From NCBI GenBank assembly GCA_003344405.1, contig NOWV01000003.1, forward strand, positions 992,001 through 1,056,000: 64,000 nucleotides of DNA, written 5' to 3'. The DNA is from Trichoplax sp. H2. Taxonomy: Eukaryota > Placozoa > Uniplacotomia > Trichoplacea. Positions 1 through 11,161 of the stretch are shown piece by piece; positions within the stretch are counted from its first letter, which is position 1; the number at the start of each line of letters is the position of its first letter. The position numbers and the translations under genes were made by a program. The notes beneath the pieces were generated by a model. That model did not search any database and was not told the origin of the DNA. It saw only the letters and a list, made by a program, of their open reading frames with translations.

Positions 1-189
1 AACCATGAAATGTGCGTATGTTGTCAAGTTACTAACAGACCTGGTTAGAGCTTGCAGTATTGTACTGCGCTTAGTGTTCATTATAGTAGTTATACACTTG
101 ATAGCACTATTCTTGGTAAACAACGACTGACTGGCGAGTTACTATAGCGACTGTACCGTATGCCGACTTCACATTCCCTCCCCTTTACA

Positions 190-492
190 ATCCAGTGTAC
201 AGTACGTACTGTACCGTACTTGCATTTGTTGTACTGTACAGTACTGTAGTGCACTACCAGTTTGACGATACTGTACAATGGCCGCCATGATACAGGATAA
301 TACGCAGTGTAGTGTGCTATACAGTACTGTACGCTGCACAAATTTAACCAACGCGTGTTAATTACAGTATTGTACAGTATAGTGTAAATGGATAATTAAA
401 TCTTATGGGCCTTTACAGTACTTTAAAAATATGACAGTAGGTTTCGTACTGTACAAGTACTGTAACTGTATGTTAATACAGTACTGTACATG
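190..492. repeat. TGTAC/GTACA palindrome array (5' flank of 14-3-3)
   Basis: Loose array of the words GTACTGTAC, GTACAGTAC and CAGTACTGTAC, each an inverted repeat or half of one. It lies upstream of the first visible 14-3-3 exon. Open frames over it encode only Tyr/Cys/Thr/Val/Gln-rich strings, which simply reflect the five-base repeat. Less dense than the arrays near 36 kb, 43 kb and 58 kb. Confidence 0.8.
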
Positions 493-813
493 AGCTACGG
501 ACAGTCAGTCCTAGCTACGGTACTTATCAAAAAGTTGAAAACGGATATACTGGACTGTAGTGTATTTTGCAGAAGTAATTTGAAATGAACATTGTACTTT
601 TTCACAAATTAGTGGAGATAATTAGAAATGCAGCAATGCTGTACGTCTGTACCGTAGTAGTTCTCCTTTCGTAATTCCTATACGCTTCCTGGTGATTAAA
701 TTGTAATTGGAAAGCAGTATACAGAAATAATACTCTTGGAAAATGATGCAGATCTTATGATTTTCATATTTTGTTTCTTATGTTAATAATACGTGTATTT
801 ACGTATTTCATAG

Positions 814-3438
814 AAATGGTTGAGGCTATGAAGAAAGTAGCCACTTTGGACAATGGATTAAACACAGAAGAGAGAAATCTTTTATCTGTGGCTTATAAAA
901 ATGTTATTGGTGCTCGCCGCGCATCTTGGCGTATCATCTCTAGTTTAGAACAAAAGGAGGAAAATAAAGGCAAAACAGAAAAGTATTATTTGATTGTCGA
1001 TTATCGTAAACAAGTGGAAAAAGAATTAAAAGAGATCTGTAATGATGTACTCGATCTGTTGAACGGCCATTTGGTATTGTGTGCGTCGGATGGCGAATCT
1101 AAAGTATTTTATTATAAAATGTAAGTTATGCTGATTAGTAGCAGCCACTAGTGTCATTCTAACCAATAATGGTTTATACGAAGCTATGCAATCTTAAGAT
1201 GTGGGACTGAGGTTTTTGTAATTACACTATTATTGTAATTGATCTTGAACCTTGTGCTTAAATGTTTGAAACGAAAGTTACAGGTGTGGGATAGAGTATT
1301 TTTCGTCGTCAGTTCTACTATACGTATATGCATAATAAAAGTAAAAGACAAACTCTTTTATTGCCTATATGGTTAACGTTTTGAGCAATGCTATTTTTAC
1401 AACGCATCATGTAATATACGGTACACTAGAGACCCTAAATCTTAAATCCTTTTAGGGTCTTTACAGTGCACGGTACATCGCCGTACATCATTCGATGCTC
1501 AATCTACTGTAGTAATAATCAATATATATCATATCATTGATATATTGATATTGATTGTTATGCCTCTTCGGAACAGTTGTGACCCATCCTGTAGAAGAGA
1601 TGTACAGTAGTAAGCGATTGAAGACTGCGAATCGATACCCACATTAAAGGAAGATCAATATGTTAATAATTTAACGAACTTGACCTTGCCCATGATTGAG
1701 ACACTGATCAGAGGACTAGAGGAATAACAAGATGTACTGTAGAATAATAAATAAGAAAAATATTTGGCTTATTCTTGTAATCTTGTTATTGCTCTGCTGA
1801 ACTGTACGAGTTTCAGACATTACCAACAGAACATCTTATCGATTACTATACCTCGTATTTATGACTTACCGATTCTAAGAGCGTAGCAATTCAGACGGCT
1901 TAAACTTCTTAAATACCAGAAAGTCATAGCACCGGAGCTATCGGATACCAGATTTTTAGTACTATATCAGTTTATCAATATTTCCAACTGCTTACTACTT
2001 GCTTTCAGTTTGTGGACTTATTCGTTTCGCGGGTATACTACACTTGTATAAATTAGTACTGTAGTATGTTTTACGATATGTTTGTATTGTTATCTGCTCA
2101 TATCCAAATTGACCTCTATTTTAGCGTTATTGTTATTAGAATTAAATATTCATCAAACTGATGAGTTATAAGTTAGCTCAATGGCCTTATTGAGACGTTG
2201 TGACTTAACAGCTAAGTAGCTCTAATGTGATACCTACTATTAATTGCGATGAGGTAGACAGAACTAATATTGTGAAATATTTTGATAACTTTTGTTTAAG
2301 ACGACAACTTTAGCTATCCTTTGTTTTAGCGTTATTTTATAATGCAGCCTGGATTACTACTCTAATACTATGAAATGCTTGTGTTTACACATATGACCTG
2401 AAATGTTGATTGGAATACATATTACAATCAAATCTTGTAATTGCAGCTAGCGAAAATAGACGAACTCACTACTTAGCAGTTATCTATGACTAATCCAATT
2501 TGAATATATAACGTATAAATACTGCACGTAAATTTATACCTGTCAGCGATCCGGCGACTTATTAGCCGGTCTAGGACTAGACCATGTAGACCGTCACTAT
2601 TATATAAAAATTAGATCAATCTTTGATAACAGTGTATCAAGAAGGTTTACTATGTATTAGTGCAAGAGTAGCTTTCGTAGTAGGATGTCTACTAATGCGG
2701 CATTGTTACCTTGTACTGTAACACGTATTTCCTTTCTCTTGAAGCTCAGATAAAATACGTTTTTTTTTAAATGATCGTATGAATAAAAAAAATGTTCTTG
2801 AAAGTAGCTGAGATCGATTTCTATTTCAACAGGAAAGGCGATTACCATCGTTATTTGGCCGAATTTGCTGCCGGCAACGATCGTAAAGCAGCATCAGAGG
2901 ATTCATTAGTTGCTTACAAAGCTGCTACGGACATTGCTCGTGTTGAATTGAAGCCAACTAATCCTATCCGCTTAGGTCTAGCCTTAAACTTTTCTGTTTT
3001 CTACTACGAAATCCTTTCTTCGCCTGAACGTGCCTGCAACTTGGCTAAGAAAGCTTTTGATGAAGCTATTGCCGAATTGGACTCACTTGCTGAAGATTCT
3101 TACAAAGATAGTACATTAATCATGCAACTGCTCAGAGATAATTTGACATTATGGACGTCTGATCTAAATAGTGAGGATGGTAAGCTTTTGCTATCATTTT
3201 ACCATCTGTACTTCGTAATATTAATGTACTACATTTTTAAAGTAAATTATATGAAATAACTAATAACTTAATGTTAGTGATAATACAGTACTGTAATTTA
3301 AGTTTAACATTTATTATATCATAGTTTACTTTATTATTTTAAATTTATTCGAAAAAGTACTTAAAATTTTCATTTTATTTCACAGGGAAAGGTGAGTCCC
3401 AGTTACAGGAAATAGATCCAGAGGAGGAACAGTCGTAG
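814..3438 (+). CDS. YWHAE: 14-3-3 protein, epsilon-like (5' exon missing)
   Basis: Phosphoserine/phosphothreonine-binding adaptor that works as a dimer in the cytosol. Three exons are visible: 814-1120, 2833-3179 and 3386-3438 (stop TAG), with matching phases and GTAAGT, GTAAGC / CAG splice sites. The reading contains the family blocks [56 protein letters not shown] and [40 protein letters not shown] with the [20 protein letters not shown] block is the epsilon pattern, including Arg and Tyr residues that line the phosphopeptide groove. The tail is short and acidic (ends EEEQS). The exon at 814 starts in phase with Glu of EMVEAMKK, so about 28 N-terminal residues (helices 1-2) come from an upstream exon. 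I could not find it in bases 1-813, so it probably lies before the window. Confidence 0.95.
1430..1490. repeat. Hairpin-forming dispersed element in 14-3-3 intron
   Basis: AGACCCTAAA (1430-1439) and TTTAGGGTCT (1451-1460) form a perfect 10-bp stem with an 11-base loop. From 1446 the word ATCCTTTTAG, then GTCT and ACAGTGCA, recurs on the opposite strand at 21805-21849. That makes it a small dispersed repeat, probably MITE-like, rather than a gene-specific structure. Confidence 0.5.
1718..1795. repeat. Imperfect palindromic element
   Basis: The left arm AGAGGAATAACAAGAT is matched in reverse complement by ATCTTGTTATTGCTCT at about 1779-1794, with one mismatch. The inner halves (AGAATAATAAATAAG and CTTATTCTT) also pair partly. 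The whole 75-base unit could fold into one long hairpin. It lies in the first visible 14-3-3 intron, and no coding content is seen. Confidence 0.5.
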
Positions 3439-4685
3439 TTCTATGAAAACAGAAGTTTAAAAATGCCAACTAAGAAATACAGTATATTAAATAGAAGCGA
3501 TTTTGACATATGGTAGATTTACTGTATTAGCTGCTACGGTAATAATTTTTAAATTCTACCAACTGTGACCACCTACCTAATTTAATTATGTTAGTTTATG
3601 GATTTTAAGCAGAAGTTTCAAGGTTATACTGTTTAGAAGCCTTAATCACGCTGTTGTGTACTAGGTCTGTATTTTATTTGGTAAGTTAGCCATGGAAGCA
3701 GAGTTGTGATTTTTTATTGTTGTTAATAATAACGCACCTCATTTCTTCCTGTAACATTGAATCTACATTTCTTAATATGCTAAAATCTTGTCCATCGCTA
3801 TTGTCGTTATCGTTAGTCATCAGAGGCATTTAAGTTAACGGTAACATTCACCAATTGTGTCATTTGTATAAAAAACACTCTGCATTAGTTGGCAGTTATT
3901 ACAACGAAATTCGGTAATTCTAATCAAAAGTACTACAGTACTTGCTATTAATCCTGTGGCTATGGAAACCTTTTTATCAATACAATTAGTATCAACTATC
4001 CATTGAGAACCTGTTTATGTTGATTTACTTTTTCTTTTACTTCAACATTGGTGTTGCCCATATTAAGACTGAAGGAAGATGTGATAACAACGCATGTTTT
4101 CTGTGTCCAGGTATGCATACAGTATACCATGTCTCGATTAAACATGTGAAGTTTTGACCACCGTTACCTTTAATAATTTAAGATAACCCACATATACTCG
4201 TTTGTAAGTAATTATTACGTTTACTTGTACTGCCGTTTATTAGTTGTCCGTATTCTTCAAAATAAATTACAAAATCTGTGCGTGTTATCTAGAATAGTCT
4301 TTGATTATGTAGCGACGATATGTGCTGCTTCTAGAGTTGCAGCAACTATTTATTAATGAGCTACGAAAACGATTTATAGTTAATAATATGGAATGGGTAT
4401 ACGTACGTTGACTACATAGTTGATACCGAAATCCGAATTACTGTATTTTTAAGGTATAAATAGAATGTAAAGATGCTAATAGTATTATTGAAGCTACTAT
4501 AGGAGATCGATAATTATTTAATGTATTCATGCTTCAGTTGCAGTTTATTTATGTGTTTTTCATGAAATAATTTGGGTCAATAGCTAATTCCTGTAGTTGA
4601 CATCACATTATTACGGAGTTCTTTAGTCTTGTTCGACACTTGTGTTATGATCATCGTTACTTTAATTTTCTCCTTATCTGTCTCC

Positions 4686-5216
4686 TTACATATATAAATA
4701 ATGAAGTCTGTCAGTTTGTCTGCGATAGAAACGAAGTTTAAGCAATGTACAATTGTGCATGTACATAGTGCTAAGTACGTTTAGCTGAGTAACTTTTCGC
4801 CGGAAAGCTAATGCTGTAGTATAAATCTGAGAAAATGCCGTTTTTAGCACTGAATTCAATAAAACATTTTGTGTTATGTCGTATACTAACGCCATCATGA
4901 ATTGTACCATGGCTTGCACATACTCGATAAGTCCGTACCATCTATTAATAATATTTTTCACTTTAAAATATGATGAAATTCTGTTTATGCCGAAGATCCA
5001 GACTGCCAAGAGCACAAATAAGTTTATGCTACCGTTTATGTCCTTATACTATTTGTACAAGCAATTCGTATAAATACTCCGTAAAATAGACCCAATGAAT
5101 GAAGCAATCGCACACGGAATTAAATAAAAGTTAATATTAAGGCAGAGTACTTTGGTAATTTGAAGAGGAAAGAATATTTTTTGCCTTACTTGCAAAATCA
5201 GTTACAAGTAAATATT
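4686..5216 (-). pseudogene. Possible degenerate GPCR remnant (TM5-TM7)
   Basis: Reading the minus strand from about 5216, one frame stays open apart from a single TAG near 5063. It gives three hydrophobic segments in the right order and spacing for the last helices of a class A receptor: INFYLIPCAIASFIG with a central Pro (TM5-like), SINLFVLLAVWIFGINRI with a Trp (TM6-like), and MMALVYDITQNVLLNSVLK (TM7-like, NS where NP is usual), followed by a basic tail. A TAA lies just upstream, and I found no TM1-TM4 or DRY motif. This is an inference from hydrophobicity pattern; a chance open frame is possible. Confidence 0.28.
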
Positions 5217-5436
5217 ATTTTTACACGTGGACGATATCGTAGCTAATTATATTAAAATGCTCACGTTCTGCCAGTAATAATTAATATTATAATTAATTAA
5301 TTATTAATACAGTATTGCACTAATAAGTAAAAAACTATATTACAGTTAGCCTGGAAGATATACCGTATGTGTAAAGGTTAGTATTAGTATCAGTAATAAC
5401 TGATATTCAAAGTTACTAATGATCCGAAACTGTGTC

Positions 5437-5482
5437 GTAGCCCTAGCCATTAAAGTAACTTATGTAAAACGGCTAGGGCTAC
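5437..5482. repeat. Perfect 12-bp inverted repeat
   Basis: GTAGCCCTAGCC (5437-5448) and GGCTAGGGCTAC (5471-5482) are perfect reverse complements around a 22-base AT-rich spacer. The arms are GC-richer than the surroundings. It could be a transcribed hairpin or the core of a small inverted-repeat element. No second copy was noticed in the window. Confidence 0.6.
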
Positions 5483-7223
5483 TGTATAGTTTCCGTCAAA
5501 CTTAAACCAGGTTGAGTTCGAAGCTATACTTCTTGCTGGGCACCACAACATACAAACAACGGTACTCGAATACGTAAACATATACTATAGTACATTCTAT
5601 GGTTTAAACATAAGACTTAAGATGGCTAATGCCGAAATTCTATAGATTATACATGCTTATGAAAGCAGTTACACAAGACAAAACCACTGTACTTATAGGA
5701 GTATTATACGGCTATATACAGTATGCAACGTAACTGAAACTGTTAATTGTAACCTAGAATCCGTACTGTATAGGTAAATTAGCTGAGTTCAGGAGCGAGT
5801 TAACAGTAAAAAATATGGGACTCTTTGCCGTTGCTGTCAATTCAATCTACTGTTGAAACACTAGGATTAAGTGCTACTGTTAAATATCAGAAAATATTTA
5901 GTACATTATGACTTCAGCAGATAATGTAATTTTTAATAAAAGGCTAAAGACATGTACTATAAAAAATTATATCATGTCTGCCAAGGCTAAATGTGCAGCT
6001 TACCAAAATCTTATCAATCTTCTTAAAAAGGAGGACATTATGATCTAGGTAATCGTTACGTAAGCAATATCACATATCCCGTTGGACAGATAAATCACGG
6101 TATAAATAGCTTACTTTCACGATAAAAGATTGGTATTTGCATATCTTTTACGACAGGCATGCAATCAATAAGGAAACTCGCCGAAGGAAGATTAAAAAAT
6201 GAATATGTTTATTAAGAAAACTTTTAGCATATTATATCTAAGATATTGTCATTAAGCAATACAGTCCTATAGATTACAAAAGATATACTTCCAGTCAATA
6301 GTTTAAAAATCAATTCTGCATTATAATTGCATTTCGTGCTATCAATAGATCACTATTGACAAATACAATTAATAATACGTAGTAGAAAATATGTGTAAAC
6401 CTCTATTTGAATATATACACTATACAGGCCCTATGTAATTATAATCAATAACAAATTTTTACTAAACGTAATCATTTATAGTAATAGTAAATATACTTCA
6501 TCAATAATAACAAATTCAAGAGCTCCAGCATTTAGTTACTGTAATTCAATACTAGCAAATATCAGATCACAACAAAATCAAAAATATCACAGATATGACC
6601 AATAAATAAATACATTAAATTCTCAGATTTTATATCACATTTTGATAAAGTTATGGCAATAGATGAAACTGGCATTTAAGACCTACAAAGTAAGATAATG
6701 CCCTATTACCACTTCGCTGCAGTTACATCATAAAGTACGCAGTACATTTAAGAGCAAAGGCAGTACCTTTACTTGCCATTTAAATTATACAATTGTCGTT
6801 TATGCAAAATAATTTCGTAGTGGCAACTGTACAAGAAACTTATCATCAATTACAATTATAATTTCGGAAAAAATATTAATTGTGCTTGTATTGATACCAG
6901 AATTTCACTTTAAAACCGTACAGTACTCTACACCACAGGTATTTAAGTTAAAAATCGATTGCCAAACATTTTTCTATTAATAGAGTGTACGAAAACAAAT
7001 TACAAAACAATATCTATGATAGCTCTATATTAATTAAATACTGTATATTAACATAGTTGTAATTTATACATAATTATAAGTACACTAATTTCAGCGGTTT
7101 TATCGATGAAAGTACATATATAGCAAATTGAAGAATTTAAACATCTTATACTAGTTAATTTTAAGGCAAGTTATTTACGATACTTTTCCTCATCCAGTTG
7201 CACCGAACGCTAATATCATTAAA

Positions 7224-10200
7224 TCACTTCCCAATAGCAATATTTTGAAATTGGTGTCGCAGCTTTTCACGTAATTTATCTCTTCTAATACGGATGACTT
7301 TCTTATTTGCTTCATAATCCTCGATATCTTTCTCAGATATTTCAATATTCTCAGATTGACAATCCTGTTACATTATGATAGCATAAAAATGTCGAGTTGT
7401 TGTTTTTCATAAGTGAAAAGTGAAATTTTCTAAAATTGTATGTAAATTAATAGTAATTTAAGGTCAAAAAATTAGAGTTTTCACCTGATGCTGACTTCCC
7501 ACAAATTCTGACCAGCCCATCGAATTTAATAATTCTATTTCTTCATCAGGAATAAACGAATCACCGGGTATTACGACCACCTTCCCGTTAAATATAACAC
7601 ACCAAACGGGGTTAATTTAATAGATTACACTATGTTCGACAATAAATAGCGTTTCAAATATTCATCTACACCTCATGCACCATTCGAGAGTAGGAAATGT
7701 CAGAAATATCTCAAGAATGAATTATCGCTTAAAATGATTAACCTGATTTTTATTAGGTAAATGATCCCCATTTTCGCAGGAGTGACAAGCATAATCGTCG
7801 GTATCCTTACTGTCGTGTGTTGCATCGCTCGAGTTACTACCGACATCAGTATCATCCTGGTAATTGATGTCATGAATTAATCCGAAAAGAAATAAAATCA
7901 AATGTTGTAGGTTTGGGATCACACTCAAACATACACGCTACAATTAATATACAGTACCTGATCTACTTGATCTTCAGTATCCAAACAGTGGCAACTATCA
8001 CTACTTTTCAAATTGGAATCATTATACTCGCTCTCAACGAACGGCAGGGTATTGGCTCGACAATCAATTCCAGCTTTACAAGGTATACCGTCGGTAATTT
8101 CTTTAAGACGAAAATATCCATGCTTAATTAAGACTGAAGCCTTACTAGCGTATCCTAAAAGGAGGAACTTTCATTAATATACCTTTAGTTCTGCGTTTCT
8201 TTCGCTTAAGGCGTTTTTGCTCTCGTTTGGTTTCTTTAGCTTTGTCTGCTTCTGAAAATTCTTGTAATATCTTTTCTAAACGTGTTTCACCTTCTCCTCC
8301 GCGTAATACAATCTACGACGGTAAAATATTATACTTAAGCCCCAGCAGATCATAAAAGTAACGATACTAAATATAGTTGATGCTTTCGTTTATAATTACA
8401 AACCTCGCTTTTCCTCCTTAGTGATTCAATACATAAGTAAAATAACATAATCCACGTTTGTTCTTCAGTACGCAACTTTTGCCATAATCTATGTAATCGC
8501 TCCCACAAGTGAATTCCAATACAGGTTAATATCTAAAATTCGTTAAACAATAATATAAATTTACGGTTTGGTAACAGCATTTGGTGAAAATTACTTCACG
8601 TAGCGCTAGATGATAAACTGTTAACCTCTTCTTGAGCCGCCTCCATCGACTTTGCATGATGCTCCCTACGACTAATAAAGGATACTATGAGTACCCTAAT
8701 CATTGTAGATCAATTAGCGACCTAAACCTACTATCATACATCACAAGTTACCTTCCTGATATCTCGGGCTCAGCTCTATCGATCAGATGGGCAATAAAAT
8801 CTGTATCACAACGCACTTTTATACACCTGCAATGCTCATTGCAGCAACAACCAATGCCATCGTATAGATCTTTCCGATATCTGAGCAATTTTAAAACAGT
8901 ACTTTAATACTTTAAACTGCTAAATGGAATATAATTGTTTACGCACTCTTTTTCCGCAATAATGTCCAATTCTCCTAATAGTATAGCAAATGCACGTATA
9001 ACTTTTGCTCTGCACTCCGAACAAAATCTATACAATAGGTACCAAGATTGTAGTATTAGTTAACTGATAATACATCATCATACTTATGTTTTATAAGATA
9101 ATTCTCTGTTGTCCCTAGTAGTAATTGAGAATCTATTGTGACAATCTATGTAAAAATAGCAATAAATGGTATATCATCATACTTATGTTTTCTAAGATAA
9201 TTCTCTGTTGTCCCTAGTAGTAATTGAGAATCTATTGTGACAATCTATGTAAAAATAGCAATAAATGGTATATTAGTGGTTGAAAAAATTAGTTATATTA
9301 GTGAGATGAAATGTCTAACTTCTTCTCTACACTCCTGTGAAAGCGAAATCCAAACATCAATCCAAATCCCAGACGAACGATATTTATGGCTATCTAGAGA
9401 ATGTAAAGGACATCGCCTAAGAAAAGGTAATAAGAACAATTAGTATCAAAATAATTTTGTAAAAGCGGCAAATGCCAGCAAGTTATAAAATACTTGTTGC
9501 GCCTATTCTTTGGGATAGTATCCAATATATCTTTCAGTTGTATACTAATAACAAATAGCAGTTAGTTAGTTATCGATGTAATTGCGGCTTTACTAATATA
9601 AACATTCTATTCAAGTGAAATATATAGCTATTGCTCTGTACAGTAGCATAGTAATGCTATTTTAAGATATATTACCTTTCCTTATATAATAAATCATATA
9701 TAAGGCAAGGATCTTTCAGGAATCCTCTATCTAATGCAATGTCTAATCAATAATAACATAACCATTAGAATATACATTTAATGTTGACTTTAATTTACAC
9801 AGAAGGTTGGCGTATTTATAATTACGGCCAATAATAAAATTTAAGATAGCAACACATGTAGTTGTTAAAATAATAACAAGAGGTTATGTTTAATGACAGG
9901 TATTCTTATAAACGTAAATCAAATAATTTTATCACCATTTTGTAATAACAGTATTGGTTTCAATGCTAAATCGTTATAAGTCTGCATGTTGCATAGTAAG
10001 CCTTCGACACTACAATGAAATTTTACATTAAATTAGTATAATAATAGTAAAGTTTGGATCTACAATATATAAAAAATGGTATTTAAAGCATCTCTTTTTT
10101 AAGACAGTTTAGCTCATGAAGTAATTACCTCTTTCGACAGCCGACGCAAGGAATCACTTGAGACATTAGCGAAATCACTTCTTTAGCAGAAACCGAAAAG

Positions 10201-11161
10201 GTATTCGATACTTCCTCAAGATTTAAATCTTTCATAGACTATACACGACGAGGTTTTATACAGAAACCGTTAATAATAGCATAGCTTAGTTAAGTATAAA
10301 ATAATTCAAATACAAATTAAAATCTTATTAATTTTACTATTTTAATATTCAGATGACTCAAATTTAATTAATTAAAAATGTTTGGTCTACAAGATGAAAT
10401 TTCATGGTAATTTACTATCAATAGGCATAGCTGTTAAGTTGACAAGCAAGTGGTTCCTGGTTGTGGCGTGGCGAAGCTGATGGAGTACTACAATAGTTGC
10501 TCAAGCTATGCCTACCATCGAGTTAATCATAAATTGTACCGTACTGACTAACGTCATTCTTGAAAACGTTCAACTTTTTTACGCATTCTAAAATCATCTG
10601 TTAATACTAGTCTAACATTATGATTGTTAATCCATAAACAATGTTTAAAGTAATTAATAGTAGGATACTATCGCGTTTGCCTTTAATATATCGTGAAACA
10701 AAACGTCAATAGCGCAATGGGCCTTGTAATAAATTGTAATGTCAAAAGGTCACTATCCATTAACTAATTAACAACATTTCCGTCAATATTCATTGCAGTA
10801 ATACAGATCTTTAGTTATCTATGTCCGAATTACCATAGACCATCTACTTACTTGCATAAATTCTTGCAATGTGATATGGTAGCTATTATGCTGATTATTA
10901 ACTTTAGGCAAGAGCTCAGTTATTTCCATAATAACCTAAGTTTATGAACGGAAGGATTACCACATAATCATACCAAATTTAAAAGTATAATCGCATCAAA
11001 AATTTATCATTATATTTTTCATAATATAGAAATTAATGTTTAAGTATGTATTTCTAAACAACCAAAATTTAACTTACGTATCGATTACTTTCTAACATGA
11101 TAGGTATCTGTCTACTATCCAAATGATCGATATAATCCAAACTGCCAACGTATACGCGCAT
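7224..11161 (-). CDS. GGNBP2: Gametogenetin-binding protein 2 homologue
   Basis: Complete gene, start ATG 11161-11159, stop TGA 7226-7224. Exons in order: 11078-11161, 10852-10935, 10129-10238, 9936-10009, 9676-9742, 9494-9544, 9320-9416, 9183-9244 or 9084-9145, 8947-9027, 8752-8880, 8626-8671, 8404-8532, 8183-8312, 7958-8154, 7743-7856, 7485-7580, 7224-7364. With one copy of the duplicated exon the CDS is 1692 nt (563 aa; the human protein is about 700). Recognised blocks in family order: SQVIPCVGCRKS (Cys pair), RCPLHSLDSHK, SQECREE, NYLRKHKFCSECRAKV, CDTDFIAHLIDRAEPE, LWERLHRLWQKLRTEEQTW, a Lys/Arg-rich stretch after TRLEKILQEFSEADK, a Ser/Asp/Cys-rich region, and a C-terminal EISEKDIEDYEANK helix. 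Conserved Cys/His suggest zinc binding. Vertebrate GGNBP2 is tied to germ-cell and placental development; its biochemical role is poorly known. The acceptor of exon 7485-7580 (AAG) is weak but keeps the phase. Confidence 0.95.
9074..9271. repeat. 99-bp tandem duplication carrying a GGNBP2 exon
   Basis: Two adjacent 99-bp units (9074-9172 and 9173-9271) differ at one base. Each contains, on the minus strand, a full acceptor (TTTTTACATAG), a 62-nt exon and a donor (GTATGATG). The single difference changes the encoded residue: AGA (Arg, NYLRKHK) in the 5' copy 9183-9244, ATA (Ile, NYLIKHK) in the 3' copy 9084-9145. Arg matches the vertebrate sequence. Because 62 is not a multiple of three, using both copies puts a TAG in frame. 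Confidence 0.95.

Larger units (their letters stand above)
3439..7223. other. Convergent intergenic region, gene-poor
   Basis: Between the 3' ends of 14-3-3 (+) and GGNBP2 (-). AT-rich, with frequent stops in all frames. The only items seen are a possible receptor remnant (4686-5216, minus) and a 12-bp inverted repeat at 5437-5482. Unlike the 5' flanks it has no dense TGTAC/GTACA array, only isolated words (for example near 3282 and 3940). Confidence 0.6.

Noticed and set aside
9237-9443. Plus-strand 68-residue frame over the duplicated region
   Set aside because: Opposite strand carries GGNBP2 exons with splice sites and conserved motifs.
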